64,000 nt of DNA from Paragonimus skrjabini miyazakii (GCA_014338405.1 JTDE01000099.1:182132-246131), one strand, 5' to 3'; shown: positions 13,401 through 28,400, counted from the first letter of the stretch. Translations and numbers: made by a program. The notes: a model not told the origin generated them from the letters alone.

Positions 13401-16400
13401 CTCATTACTCGTCATTATATTCAACTTAGCACAGCTAACCAATAGAGAAAAAGAAGTGGCTATTGTTTACTTTTGAGCTGAATGAGCAATGTCAAAAGTT
13501 ATGCGCCTCAACTTTCGGAATAGTTTGAGCAACAGACAAATACTGTAAATCTATATTTGGGATCAAACTCTTTTTACGGTTACTATATCGGTCAAATTCA
13601 TTATTTGAAGTAGGTCTGAAGTGACGAACAATTGTTTTCGATAATTCTTTATCAAGTCAATATTCACGAATGTTCCGTTGGTGGAAACAATTAACTATTT
13701 GTGTGATCAGATTGAACAACCCGAAAGTATGTTCGGATTGCAAAAATCGGACCTAAAAGAACTACTTTTGCGGTGCACCCTCAATGTTCAGTTTTTGTTC
13801 AACGGTGAGCTGTATCGACAATCGGATGGAGTAGCAATGGGATCCCCGTTAGGCCCGTTACTGGCAGACGTATTCTTGGGCAAATTAGAACCCCAACTTC
13901 AGTCGACCATTCAGAGTCTTGACATGTACCGCCGATATGTAGACAATGTATTCGTCGTTATACAGCCAGAAGACGAGTTAACAACCATCCTTCAGATTTT
14001 TAATGCAGCACACACCTCACTGCGCTTCACCTCAGAAGAGGAAATGAACAACGAGTTCCCCTTCTTAGACATCAAATTGACCAGACGTCGAGGCGGTACA
14101 CTGAGTAGGTCGGTATATCGTAAACCTACATAGACAGGGCAATATACCAATTTCAATAGTTTTGTGCCTCTTGAACAGAAACGAAATCTAGCCCAATGCC
14201 TGGCAACTAGAGCAAGAAAGATTTGTTCGGATGACGCAGTAGAGCAGGAACTGAAAACAGTTCAAAACCTATTGAGGGAAAACGGCTATCCAGAGCAATT
14301 CATCATTTCAAATACGAAGGCCAAAATCCCGCATGAGGTAATGCCCACAGCTGAAAAGAAAGCCGTGTTTATAAAACTGCCGTTTAAAGGGGATACTGTA
14401 GCAGATCAGTTCAACCGCAGCATGTACCGATCACTTAAACGTACCTTTCCAGCGGCAACCTTAAGAAGTTGGTTCACAACAGTGCCGATGTTAAGATTGA
14501 GCCTGAACGACAAACTACCAGTCCACAATCATGCTGCTGTTGTACTACAGAATATGTTGGTCTTACGACTAGGCGCTTGTCAAAAAGGATCAAGGAACAT
14601 CATCCAGCTTGGATTGGAACCGGTTGTCGTAAATCAATTACCAGCACCATTGTTGCACATCTAGCTGACACCAACCATCACATAGACATCAGCAAAGCAT
14701 TCCAGGTTATCTACAGAGTTGCGAACACTCAACCAAAAACAGTCCGTCAGCGCATTCTGGCGACCGCCGAATCGATCGCTATTAGATTACGCAACCCTAA
14801 CCAGTGTTCTCAAAAGAAGTTTGTTCATTCCTTGCAACTTCCGTGGCCACAGATCAATCACATCAAATCTAACCACACACAAACATTCGACCCTGACCGT
14901 GTGACGTAACATCCAGCTAACGTCTGGCCCGGGCCTAACCAATTAGTGTGTGCGTAATCTAATATTAGCCTTCATTGTCACTCGTGAACAGTCACTTCTT
15001 GTTTTTTGCGCCTTGTCTTACGACATCTTGATGAAACCTATGTAGTTGTATTGACTTGAGAAAGAATTATCGAAAACAATTGTTGGTCACGTCGTTGCTT
15101 TTGATATTATGGGAATTTTCCGACATTTAGGTCTGAAGTCTCATTTTGTTTCAAACATTATTCTACTGACAAAATGTTTAGTAGACATCGTCTGTGAAAT
15201 AAACAAATAAAAATATATATATAGACTAACGTACTCAAGGTTTTCTGGGAAAAAAATTGATTTCGTGGACCATTTGCTTTCTGTGATTCCAAGGGTTTCG
15301 CTACATCTGGCATGTGACCATTCCGCTCGCGGTAGTTGTTATCGTTTGGCCGAGGGGTGATGACGTCTACTGGTAACATTTCCGGATCGATGAAACTCGG
15401 TTCCTTCTCGCACATCAACTGTTCAATTTCTGACATCTGGTGATCAGATAACTGACAGAAGCACAAAAATATTGAAAAAAGATACTTGATTATTTTGACC
15501 TTTCCAGGAAATGTTGGGGTCATCGGATGGGGTGATTCCCGACGCTTTTATTTCTTGCTAGAAGTGTTCTTACTCTCTTAGTTTGAAGCTCATTGTCTGA
15601 ACACTTGTAGTGCTCATTAAAACTCTCTTTCTAGTGAGCTTTGCGTGTGTAATTCCAAATCGTTCGACTGAGGGCTTGGTGTATATAACTTTTTCAACGA
15701 AAATTATGCTCACAACAGGATCTATGGGTGAGTTGGGAAAGAAACGTGCCTGAACATGCCCAAATCCATACTGTTCTTAACTGCAACATACAATCAATTA
15801 CAAGGTGGGGATAACAGCTTGTGTGCATGCACACTGTCGCTCGTTCAAGACAAGATCAAATCAGCTAGCTAGACAGAAAGAACGACGATGAGCGGTAGTA
15901 TCATTCATGAAGCTCCTCACAATACAATATGTTTAAACTTTGCTTTGTTTAGGCAACGATATGAAAGAAAACAGCTGAAACAAAATCAACATCAAATTGT
16001 TCACAACGATTTTGGTTTGAAGGGATACAACAAGCGCAACAGTTTTGTCACGGTAGCTAAGATGAGTATCGATTTCGTTGCCACCAAATTCATTTCGACA
16101 AGTTGAAGGGGAATCTAAGGTCATTTTTTGTTGACTTGGGAGCATACCACAATAATAAAGCTGGCACTTCACAATGTCTAATAAATGATGAGTTCAATAT
16201 CAAAACTGACAGGATAATCGATATTGGTTATAGGAGTTCAGTTTTACGCGGTCAAGGTAGAAAATTTCAGAAAACTATTGTGGTCCGTGCTGTCAGTTGT
16301 AGTTGACTCTGTCTCAAAAATATGTTCGTGATCGTGCTTTGCCAAGATGTGTCACTTATATATAATAGTTCCCGGTACTCTTCTGTCGGAGTGAGTTAAG

Positions 16401-19400
16401 CAACTCTGTTCCGTTGACATTGGAAATTCCCTGAAAGGCTCTACTGGCCAATGCGATTGTATAAAGTATAAAGCACGTGTTTAAATTTTTACAAAACCCC
16501 TGTGCTTCGAATTACACTGATTTCATATTCATGAATTTGAAAACATTAAATCTTCGGTTTTGTTGAGAATTTCATTTTATTTTATTGTTTTGGAAAATAT
16601 CTGAACGCCTCATTTTGGTCAACACTGTATATTGAACTTTTAAAAGTGTATGAGTTACAGTCGAAGAATTATCGAAATGATCAAGTTCCAATTGAGGTAA
16701 GAAACTAACTAAAACATTTTCACAAAGAATCACTTAGTACAGAACTTCCTGTCCAAATGGATATACCGAAGTAGACAACCTAGTGAGTGAGTTAGACTGT
16801 GCGAACATTTTAGTGGTGCTTGGCTTGTGACAATAAAAATCCCCAATTAAGATACAGTAAACACACATACCGGCTTCCATGTTGTTAAATGTGTGCACGT
16901 TAACTGCGGCATTCTCACTCAACTGCTTACCCCATGTGAAACATCATGACAAACACAGTACAGAGCCATCATCACAGACGTCGTAAGCATCATCATCCGA
17001 CTACGTGTTAGACATTTTTGTGACAACCAAGCTGCCACCAAACACGCTGCCTGAATCGCTGAGTTGATGCACTATGGACTAGCTGTATCACACTAGAATT
17101 GCATTAATGGGTGACCAGGTGCTCGAAGTCATTAGTCCACGTCGTTTTATCGGTGTACGCACGTGTCTGTTGATTGTATTTTCTTTTCTGAAAGCGTTGT
17201 GAGGCAAATTTACGACCAGTCCAATCAGGGGTGGTTGGCTATACAGCAAGTTAGCCTTTCATTATGCTACGGCGATATTATTTGAACATCATTTGAGGCA
17301 CTCTGTTTCACTATGGAACTGTCAGCATTTGTATTTAAAATTATAACCTTCTCTCACTTACCCAGTCGATATAGGCCCGATTGTCAAACACGACCGGAGT
17401 GGTAAGCACTGATCGAACGGTGTCGTTGTCCTCTGGTTGACTCATGGTGGAATCGATAGCAGAGCAATCAGAAGTCAGTTCAATTGCCACGCAAATAAAT
17501 CCCTTAACTTGACCGTGCTGATTTACAATGGCCACACGTTGAACCAGATTTGTCTCGAACAATAGGTTGCTCAGATAAATAAAGCAGCTTAACGGGGCAG
17601 TACGAATCGAGGGAAATAAAAGATTGTAACTAGGCTATAGTTTGGAAGAAACAATACAGAGTGAATGATAGTTCATTACCGAAGTTAGGATTACCGCTTC
17701 TCAGCCGTTAGTTACTGTGATAGTGGCTACCGCATAATACTTTGGACTCTATGAAACTTGTGAACCTACGAATGTTCTAACGAGTAAACGTGAACGTGCA
17801 GCATCCATATGTCGATGTGATCAAGCAAAAATGGTAACAGTGTGACAACAACGGATAGGTTAGTACTGTTCGAATCGATACTGGTTAAACCGAAAGTGAA
17901 TTACTGCAAAATTATTACAGATTGATCAAATTTATTCTGTCATTAATTACGTGTTTCAAATGTCTCAGACTAGAAGAACCGCTGAACAGATGTACTAAAA
18001 TCTCGATCATTTGGCATACATAGGTTGTTGACAAACAGTGACATATGCATCAAGAATTTCGCCACACAGAAATTAATTATAAAATACTAGTTAGTCATAA
18101 GTAATAGCTATACACAACTATAAGTCAACCATGCTCGTTGTAGAAATTTCTTCCAATATCCCTGTCAGCCTGTGAAAACACTTCATGTAGCTAAATTTCA
18201 TTGGTTAAGAACTACTAATCAAAGGTTTCTCTATTCCAAAATAACACGGTTTATCAGAATGTTCAGTCCCTTGTCCTGTGAAAGATATCTGCTTACGGGT
18301 TAATCAATGCTTATGTTTGATTTCAGTTTCGTTAGGACGATCACGTCAAACTGTAGAGACTAATCACCACTCAAGTTGTTCATAACTGATTGCGTCATAT
18401 ATATGCGAGTTGACATCCTATTGGCTGTTTGCTATAATTATATCGTCTTACTGGCATGTACGTTATACATCACTTGGTTACCTTCGGTCTTATTAATGCG
18501 CTTCCTGCCGTAAGCGCTAGGTGGTTCACCACTCGACCTACCGTACTCAAAAGCTTGTACACATTCACTGTAAGTAACATTACTAAGCACCAAGTACATA
18601 TGTCAATCAGAGTTCTTCTCAGTGTTTATTCGGTTCCCAGCATGGAGTTTGGTTCCTATCCTCTTGGTTGTGAGGTGAGTGTGCGTGTAAACACTCCAAG
18701 CACGTCACTCTCTTTTGTGTTAGTTATTTTGTCCAAAGGTTCAGATAAAACCAGCTAAGTAATTCTACTGTTGACTCTATCTAAAGGCCTCGTATGCAGG
18801 ATCCCGGATAAATTAGAATTGCTCACATCTGACTCTATTCGACAGTGTGTAAATCTGTAAGCATTCATTTTGAACTTAGATACATCATACTGCACTTTGC
18901 AGCATCCTGACTGTGATCGTTGACAGACTTATTATAGTCCAGACGTCTAAAGTTCTATAGCCAATCAACTTATCCTCTTCATGTTACAACTTGAGACCAC
19001 ATAGTCAAATCCATTTCCAAATTAGCTGACCTTCTAATTATTGGGGAAAGTATCACGTGATGTGCATCTCTTGCCTACTGTAGCTTACTGTAACCGCATT
19101 AACATCAGTTATGAGGCAAAAGATGTTTGTGTTGACAAGCTCCAAACGTTTACCTAAAAAACCTTTTGCTTGGTGAAAGTTTGGATGAGATCGTGTACAC
19201 ATATAGATGGTATCAACATCACCTATCGATGGTTGAGGTTGTAGTGAATTAAACCGTAATGCTTTCGTAAAATGGAGTTTGCCGTCTTTACGGTATTTTA
19301 CCAGAAATATCCTTGCTTATGTGACCTAAACTCTCGTTTCTCAACAATAACTCACGAAGTATTTATAAATTACGTGCGTAATTTGATTTAGCTTTTATCT

Positions 19401-22400
19401 TCACTCATTGACCACTTATCAACGTCATGTTTTGTCACGCAGCCTACCGAGTGATCGCATACCTAACCCGTTAGACCATAGATGTCAAGAGCACATGTTG
19501 ATCGATTTCTTTACTAACGAATAACAATTTGGTCCAATGTGACCTTCAATATTGATGCCCTTGTCTTTCATTCGTTGTTGACAATTTTTTCCAAGGTCAA
19601 CCACGATTATCCTTTAAATATAGAATGCTGGCTGCAGTTTTGACCCGCAAAGAGCTAATATAACAGAGAGTGTCTTTATTTCATTACATTATTCCGATAC
19701 AGTGCACAGAAACACGGTTAGAAAAAAGTTTGCAAACGAATTATCGGCATGTACCGTATGTCTCTCCAGCGAACACCTTCTGTCAAATCCGTGCGTGTTA
19801 ATTTAGTTGAGCTACCTATAGCACCATAGAAACTATGACTTGTGTTTACCATTATAACGTATGTCACTAAGTGGGTTGGAACTAATCGTCAGTTTTTATT
19901 GTGTGGGTTTTATGGGCAGCAAATAAACAAACAGGGGGTACTCACCGACCGATCAATCGAAACCACGGATCTCTAGCCTGAAAAGGATCCCGAATTTCTT
20001 TCTCATCATCTTCACCTAATCGGTTTGGCTTTTCACAGGTCTCATTTGAACCGGATTTGATCGTCGGTGGCTCTACACTGTCGTCACTGCATGAGAGGAG
20101 GGCAAAATCAGTCTGCTGTTCGTAGTGTTCGCGCATTCGTGATAGTCGCTTCCTGTACAGGAGGGGAAATTTGGTATGACAGCATACATTGCAATCGGAT
20201 AAGCTTAATTTTATCCCGTCATTTTGCCTAACTCACTTTAACCCACGTACATTTTGGGAGCGAACACATGATCATCAAATCGAGTAGATTGTACAGTTTG
20301 CCCTGTAGTCTTCCAAGGCTAACATTTCAGTAAATAATACTATAACATGTGTGACAATAACCGAAAAATGAAAACGTTACAAAGTTTGATTGAAAGTGAA
20401 ATTACAAGCTGTTGAAGTTATTGTTGTACGGCCAAAGTGACAAGAAGGATTCATATTGATAGAAAGTTGTTCACTATGGTGTAGAGGCAATCAAAATTGT
20501 GACTAAGTGAGAGGCCATTGAATATTTGCCCGCCCTGTTTCAAGTGCACGGGAATCATACAACCAGTCTGGGAATAAAAGATATCTGTTACTCTGAAATT
20601 TGTCATCGTCAATCTCCTTGTTTTTTTCGGAATGGTTAAACAATAAACTTGATAAGAGGTCATTGCATAAAGCTACGTCGTTTCGAAATCGTGTTTTAAA
20701 AGACCATGGCTTTCAGTGGGGAAGCGGTACGATAATCTGGAGATGGACGTTACTACATTTGGAAGTATCATTTTAAGTGGGTTATCTAAAGGGCGAGTCA
20801 CTTAACTTTCATGAAAACATTGTTGATATGCAAAAAGCAGTTTACAGGGCACTGTAAGCAACGCCCAGGCATTTGATTACCAACCGTCTGCTACATCATG
20901 CATATGTGACTCCGACCGATCCTCTATGAGTAGCCGATGATAATTTCAATTACCGAACAGAAACTAAACACCAATACATTCTAATTTATATGTGGAGAGA
21001 GTGGGCTGACTAAGTTTATAGATCAGACAATTCGCACGACGTTACAGTTCAACAGGAAGTGTCGGAAGGAGATATCTGTAAGAAAATGCCATTCCATATA
21101 GATTGAACACCACCCACAGTTGATCGCAGCTGTCACATTCCCATACAATCTCTGCTCTTATTTGACCTCGTCAATAGTGCATATCTTTGCCACGGTCCTG
21201 ACTAGAACTCCAGTCACACTTTCATGAGGCAACCGTGTTCATTAATGCGACATTGACTTCACAATGGGCACGACTGAATTATCATATGCAAACGCCAATC
21301 AGAACGACAGTCAGAAATTAATGAATTTCGACAGACCTATACGAATTATACCTTTAGTTCATATGTATACGTTATTTCTATTTCTCCTAGACTTTTCAAT
21401 TCCCAACAACGGAATCGATAAGCGCAAATGTAGAGCATTTCCTTGAGACAACAGATAGTAAGCAGGCCTTGGGATGAAATGTCACGAGGCCACAATGTAC
21501 AGCTAATTCTCAGCCAGTTCACATTTGAAGGTTTGTAAAGGCAATCACTCTCAACCTATCGCATGTCTTCTGTTTTTCACTGTTCAGAACGACGTGTGCA
21601 GGGACAACATCACAGCAGCTTTTGAAAGACATCCTTGTTGTAAGCTTATGAACCTACTTTGATGAGGTCATGACCCAAACATTCAAACGAATTGCAGTAG
21701 CAAAATGGAATTACCCAAAAATTGTTCACAAGAGCTATGTCTAGCTTAGCCTACATTCTGGTTGGAAGTCACAATGTTATGTAAGTCAGTGTTGGTAAGA
21801 AAAGATTGGAGTCACTGAAATGAACTGTAATCTCATATGACTTGAGTCTAGGTGCAATGTAAATCAAGCGAGGTATCAGAAGTAACGTAAGCTTTTCTTG
21901 CCCTCTCTCTCTTTCTTTTCGTTTTCATTGCATACATTTTGCAGAACGTCACGTGCCTTTCACTTACCGCTTTCGGGCAACCCGATGATTACTCACACGA
22001 GAAAGTGGTTGAGCGTTCATATATGATAATTCGGTCATGCCTAATGTGAGGTCACTGGTGCAGTGATCAGCACGGTTGCCTCGTGAACAGCGTGTCCGTG
22101 GTTCAAGTCCCGGCAGTGCCGATGACACACACATTTATTGTTCGTTTATTCAGTTATCTCTTCGAGAAAGCAATATTAAAAACTGACTTGATTGGCTAAT
22201 TGTTTCTCGTTACATTGAACATTCACATACAACCAGCTTCCTTTTGGTCCCCATTATAAGAATCAAACTTAAACTGTTGGATTCGATGAACAGGTTACAG
22301 ACCGAAAGTTGAGTGTTTGATTGTATAAATATCATTAACTTTTTCTGAGTGACAAATTGAACAATCAAATCCAACCACTCACCGGAAACGCTCCAAACTC

Positions 22401-25400
22401 CAGTAGTGCACTGCACCGTTTGTGATATCTTGCACTTTGATCGCGACCGTAGTGTGTCGTTGTGATTTTATACGCACATGTCTCTCAACCGAGCGAAATA
22501 GTGCCAATTCTTTAACCGTGTTCTGATTAGGCACCACAGTCGAGGGCAGTATGATGCCACAACGCTTGGGTTGAGGTGTCGTGTTAGAATCAAAATTTTC
22601 GTGGTCGACAACTGTGGGACTTGTGTTGCAAGAATTATTGAAATCCGGTGGTAAAGGGCTGAATGGTGTGTCTGTCAGCAGAGCGAATTGAAAGCGTACC
22701 TGGTGTGTAACAAAACAGAAGAGGCCGATGAATTATGGCAACACTAATACGGTGAACCCCTATCGTTTGTCAATGCAGGGTATCATTAACGGATAGATAT
22801 ATTTCTACCGGTTAACAAACATCAGTAACATAAGTGCTCTGCCCAGTAGGCCTATTGTATTACTTGACCTTGTACATTTAATGAGATAAAAAAAAATTTC
22901 GAACATTCTTCAAAACAAAACGTTCAATTTCACTCATTCCACATCAAAATGTTGAAATGTTAGAAATTATTTCGTTAGCGGAGTCATAGACACGATGTGA
23001 ATATATACATCCTTGTCCATAAAAAAGTTCACTTATCAGTTAACATAAGGCTGCTTTGAAAGCTATACTGGCAGAACAAAATCATATTTTAACCTATCCG
23101 GCTGCTAAACCACTTCCGCAGGTAGGTGTTGAGGTATTTAATACTGAGTACATCATTGCAGTAAGTATTGGTCTGTTGAATTCTCATGTCATACTGCTTG
23201 GTTATGCAGATCCCAAACTCAGCAATAAACGAGGTCACTTAAATGGATGCAAGATGGAAAAAAGATTATTGGTTTATTTTCTGTTGGGACTTCTGTTTCC
23301 TCTGATTCATTCGGTTGTCAGCACTGTGATATATTGTAATCTGTATTCAGATAGTCGTTAACGAACCTCGAATGAAGTGTTCGCCTTTGATAACTTAGCT
23401 TATTAGCATCCACAACAGAATTAAAATGTATCAGCAGCGTGCTAAAAGATTACTTAAATTTCTAATCACAACAAAGAAAAAGTGATTGAAGAGAGGTGGA
23501 CAATAATGACTTTGTTTTAACAATTCAGTAAAATATGCGCCACGTCTGCAAAACTAACCTGTTGGTCGATCATCTTATGGACGTATATCAGTTACTACTC
23601 CTCCTAATTTTTAAGGTTTTAAATAATGTATTACTTATGGAAACAATGGCAAATAGTGTTGATCTTAAGTTGTTCTCTTACGGTTAACGTCTGCGTCGAG
23701 TCTTGTGTATGTCGATTAAGCCTAACGCTTGCTAGAACTCACAAGGAGCAAGCAGTTTGAATTGATGCAACACGATAAAGTCAAATTTGGAATGTGGAAC
23801 TGATTCACTCGCTTGCGTTAACAATGTAACCAGTGTTCAACCAGCCTGAAGTGTCAGCCACTTCATGCACAAGAATACAACTGACACATTTTGGTTTCCA
23901 CTTAGCTGTTTAACATAGAAAACTGATCGTACAAAGAATTGGTTGTTCTTTTGTCCAGAATGACAGAAAATATGTGAATAAATCCGGAACGTGAGCAGCT
24001 TACTCAGTCGATCAGAGATCACATTCAGCTACTTTTGAGTCCATTGTGCCAAATAACAACAGTTTGTGAATGTTGTAGGATCGTAGGAAAACACTGACGG
24101 ATTTAAGTTTTACTAGTTATATATGATTATTTTACTTTCGCCATCAAAATAGTAACAGTCTTGTAACCAACGTAGAGTAGCTTATCTGCCAAATGCGTAT
24201 GTCTCATTGTGAATTGTATTTCTTTATGTACAACAATGGCCTTATGATCTGCTTTGTGATTCGCATTTTTTTCTGACGTGAGGGCGACAGAACAGAAAAA
24301 TTTATCACACCATGCAATTCACAACATTGATAACAACAACACAAAATGGAAGTCATCTCTGAGAGTTTCATGGATTCAAAAATTCATTTTTTCTACCGAT
24401 CTCCTGTTCGCGATTATAAATGGATGATTCATTGTGTTTCTGGTTCACTCGGACCGCAGTTACAAGGTTACATTTTCTGGTTCGCTTGTTGTGATTTTGA
24501 TATGCACGTACTTGCCTTTCGTTTTGTCTACCACTTGTTGTGCGACCACCCTCATGACAATGCTGAACAGCAAATTCGTACTGACCAATTCGACGCTGTC
24601 AGTATCTAATTGGTCTGCCCATAAAACATGTATTTAACAGGATGCTAAACTGATTCTACTGATGTTTCGTAAATCTTTTTGCGTCTGTTTTTCTACATTT
24701 GAGGCCTTGATTTAACCAAACCGGGTTTTCTTCCCTGTAATTAAAGGGTAGTTTGTACTGGTGGTACAATGTTACTGATCAGTAGTGGGTGATTTTGGTT
24801 TCCACCTACATTGAACACCATCCATAACTGATCGCAGCTGTCTCATTCTTATAGACAATCCAGCCAGTCCCTTTCAGAAGAAAGCATTTGAGTCTAGCTT
24901 CGTTCCTATTAGCCCTCGCCAGTAGAGCATATCCTTGCCACCGCGATGACTAGAACTCCGGTCACGCTTTTATTACAACAGTGTGTTGGCCACCACGTTA
25001 CTGGTCTCACACTAACACGACCGAATGATTGTATATAAACGTTTGACCACTTTCGCTTGTCAGTAATGATCAGGCTGCCCGATCGTCCTGAGAGGAGAAA
25101 CAGCAAACGTCCGGTTAACCCCAATCGATGATCCATCGACTAAGATTGCATTTCAAGTTGAAATCACAAAAATCACTAACTTGTTGAGCGTGGACGGAGT
25201 TATACTTTTAGTCGCGGCAGGGATATCACTATTGGCGAGATCTGAAACCCGAGTCTAGTGCTTCTTCTTTAAAGGAGCCGACTAGAGTGTCTATGAGAAT
25301 GCAACAGCAATTTCAGGTGATGTTCAGTTTTGTATTAGCACTATAATACTGGACATTTGAGTTGTGATTGAACACCACTCACAACTGGTCAAAGGGTAGT

Positions 25401-28400
25401 AGGTCCATAATTCTCCACCGCCATCCCCGTCAGAATAGAAGCACTACATTTGATTTTCGTTTCATTTATATCTTGCAGGCAATGCATAAACATAAAACAG
25501 TTCAGGTTTGAACTCTGACCACGCTGTATGGGACAACCGTGTTGTTTACCCTCCTACAGGCCTCATATTACACACGAATAAATCATCATACACAAAGGCT
25601 CGATCTCATTGGCTTGCTAACAATGTATCACCAAAAGCCACTTCCAGGGAGCTGCCTTAAAAATAGCTGGGAATAGGAGATCTGTGGTCAGTTCTGAATG
25701 ATGTTCAGGTCCTGCTAACTATCTGATTACGCCCTGGCACTTCTGATCCTTCTTTAAACATGTCGCTCAATATTCATCGGAATTATGTGCAACAATATAA
25801 GTAACTAGTTTAATCCTGGTCATGTCATCGAACGTCACTCACATTTTTGTTCAGTTCCACGCTGAGTGCGTTGGCTTCTTTCAAGTAGACCGCGTTTTCC
25901 CACAGTTGATCCTGTAAGGAAATGAATGACGTTCCGAAAATAAAGATGTCCAAGTTAGACAAGAAATCCCAATGTAACTAGTTTCTTCAAGTGGGCACCA
26001 GTGAGATGTTGTCGAGATGATCCGGCCTTGTCAGGTCTCTTCGGCACCACACATGTCAGGCAGTAAAACGCGAGATTAACTGTGAAGACAAAAAGTTACT
26101 CTACTTATGCAATCACAGTAGTATCGTTTACTACTAAATTCAACAATTGTCTTCTGATTGATGAAAGTAGTGGCGTTGTTCATAGGCCATGTATTCGGAG
26201 TTAAACTACACATATGACCAGTGAACCACAGTACCGCGGCCACTGTCACTGCAATAGGATGTTTGATTAAATTTTCTTTATTGCTGCAGGTTTGTCTATT
26301 AAAGCCAAATAACTTCTGCAAAAATCTCCTTTTGCCAACTCTGCGCTAATGTCAGGTACTTGTTAGATTGTAGTTTACCTACGGATGACTGATCAATTTC
26401 AATACATAAAAACAAGGATCGCAACAGTCGCAGAAAGTGGAGATCTTCCACGTAGTACTGCACAAAGTGGTTTTTACAGCTTTTGTTTTCTGAGGTGACC
26501 CAGTTGCAATGAAAATGCCTTTTAATGCATTTTCAACATGATATAAACTACTCCAAACTATTTTTTTATTCGGATGTTCATTCCGTAAAGTTAAATGTCA
26601 ATTCTCAGACACATCTACTGAAATCATCTCACAACAATTCCTGTCCTAAAACCACTGCACTGCGTCAAACACTTTACCGGGAGCGGTGCAGATTCTACAG
26701 CAAACATATGGTACGGAAAGATCACTTTTCTAAACCCTACAACAACCGCTTTTTTTTACATTGAACCCTTGTACACAGACAAGTATTGTACAGCCTTTTT
26801 TCTAAAATTTGCTTCCGTGTTTCCTGTTACTGCTCCTCTCATCATACGTGGCTGTCTCATATCCATATTGAGATATTTGAGTCACAGTCCGTTAAGGAAG
26901 GTGGTACTCACCCGAAGGTTGTGCATAAGCTGACGATCCACATACACTAGGCATTTTGAAGTATCTTCTAACAGTTCATGTGTAATTGAGTCCTAGCCTC
27001 GAATCACTCTTCGTCTCATTATGTAATGTTGAACTTTTGGTAAGTTTTGAAGTGTGACGCGGAGCAAACAGCGGGCTGTCATCATCCGATTTCACTTAAT
27101 CTGGATTTAGACATACTTATCGTTCATGTAGGGTAATACCTATTCCGTTGTCACATCAGCAGACATCACCTATTCCCAGACACGTGACGGAGTATGCCTC
27201 GGTTGAACCGCAGTACTACAAATTTGTCCAGGAAGTAGTTGAATGAGACAGACCTTGTAAAGTAGAAGGAATTTGTTCACCTGATAGGGAAACTTTAACG
27301 TTTCCAATTTGTTTGTTTATCTAAACTGTCTGGCGAACAATAATTGCAAGCCACAACAGCTTTAAGTGGCGGTGGCGTCTCGTGACAATGTTGTTACTGA
27401 CGAGCAATTAAGAAGCAATCATCTGCAATCACCTTTTTAGCAATTAAATCATGTTTCCTTTTAGGACAAAACAGCCAGCGACAAGAGGTTTCACAGCTCC
27501 CTTCGTCTCACACTTAAATGGGCTGCATTCCTCGTCCAGATCCCTTTCCCTGCTTCAGTGAGTTTGAGTTTCATACGGAATGACGAAGACTGACTCGGTG
27601 TTATGAAGACGTTGCACGCAAAAGCAATGACCCTCACTTTGTTGAAACTATCGGAGTATGGGGCCAAATGCCAAAAGTGTGACTTACTCGTAATGATGTG
27701 AATTGATGTGTTCGCCACTTGTCAAACGCCCAGCTGGCCAACTGAAATTCTCTTTCACTCCAAACGCACTCACCTGAAAATATAGGAGAGGTCTAAACGT
27801 TGTATGGCAAAGACTGGAGTGGACAGACGATAAACTGGTTGTTGGTTATTCAACTGATCATACGGAAGACGTTTCATTGAATTTTGTTGATGTCCAAATG
27901 TGGCCCCTCGTTAAACTTTACTGGACAGCATGCAAGCTCATTCATGGTATCGTGTGAGGCATTGGGCCTAGTAGACGTCTGATAATGTAGAGATATCTCT
28001 ACCAAGACAACATTACTGATGGGACTACATTATCGGGAGTCAGTGGGTTCAAGTCACCAGTTAGCCATATTACCAATGACAGACTATTTGATTCCATAAG
28101 ATTCACCTAAATATGGTCGACGTCTTTCGAAGATAGAAATACATGTTTATTTGCACTATATGAACTCGAACATACATTTTAATGAACAGTACATTAATGT
28201 GCTTTGTCGGTAGACTGCAATTTCCATCCTTGATCCACCATCGTTCGATTGGCAACTATTACACCCCCATTCACCTCAGTGGACGACTACAGCACGCTTA
28301 GGTTTGTATAGAACACACGACACGTATATCAGTGGAAACAAGTTCACCAGTAGTTTTTTTCCATCCATTTTATACATCATTATATACGAGACATTCTGAT

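Larger units (their letters stand above)
13623..15127 (+). mobile_element. Penelope-like retroelement with inverted repeats, defective
   Basis: A compact retroelement inside a kinesin intron, antisense to the host gene. It encodes the palm of a reverse transcriptase and a C-terminal GIY-YIG-type endonuclease region, the combination typical of Penelope-like elements. The fingers of the RT are missing. Near-identical inverted repeats (13619-13662 and 15049-15092) flank the coding part. An exact 12-base direct repeat, taggtctgaagt, sits at 13611-13622 and 15128-15139 and looks like a target-site duplication. Boundaries are inferred from these repeats. Confidence 0.8.
12332..15234 (-). other. Kinesin intron carrying the Penelope-like element
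   Basis: About 1.3 kb of plain sequence, then the antisense Penelope-like insertion (13.6-15.1 kb). The insertion ends about 95 bases from the donor of the 15.2-15.45 kb exon. Confidence 0.75.
20153..22382 (-). other. Kinesin intron, 2.2 kb
   Basis: Holds two partial family A SINEs in opposite orientation (21.1 and 22.0 kb). Confidence 0.72.
22700..25842 (-). other. Kinesin intron, 3.1 kb
   Basis: Three family A SINE pieces are clustered at 24.8-25.6 kb. A 101-codon plus frame at 23056-23361 has a hydrophobic end but no family resemblance. Confidence 0.7.

Noticed and set aside
18456..18758. 100-codon plus frame as a gene
   Set aside because: Composition typical of chance translation, no motif.
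22060..22128. tRNA gene at 22.06 kb
   Set aside because: It is the head of a family A SINE, whose upstream part is also present.
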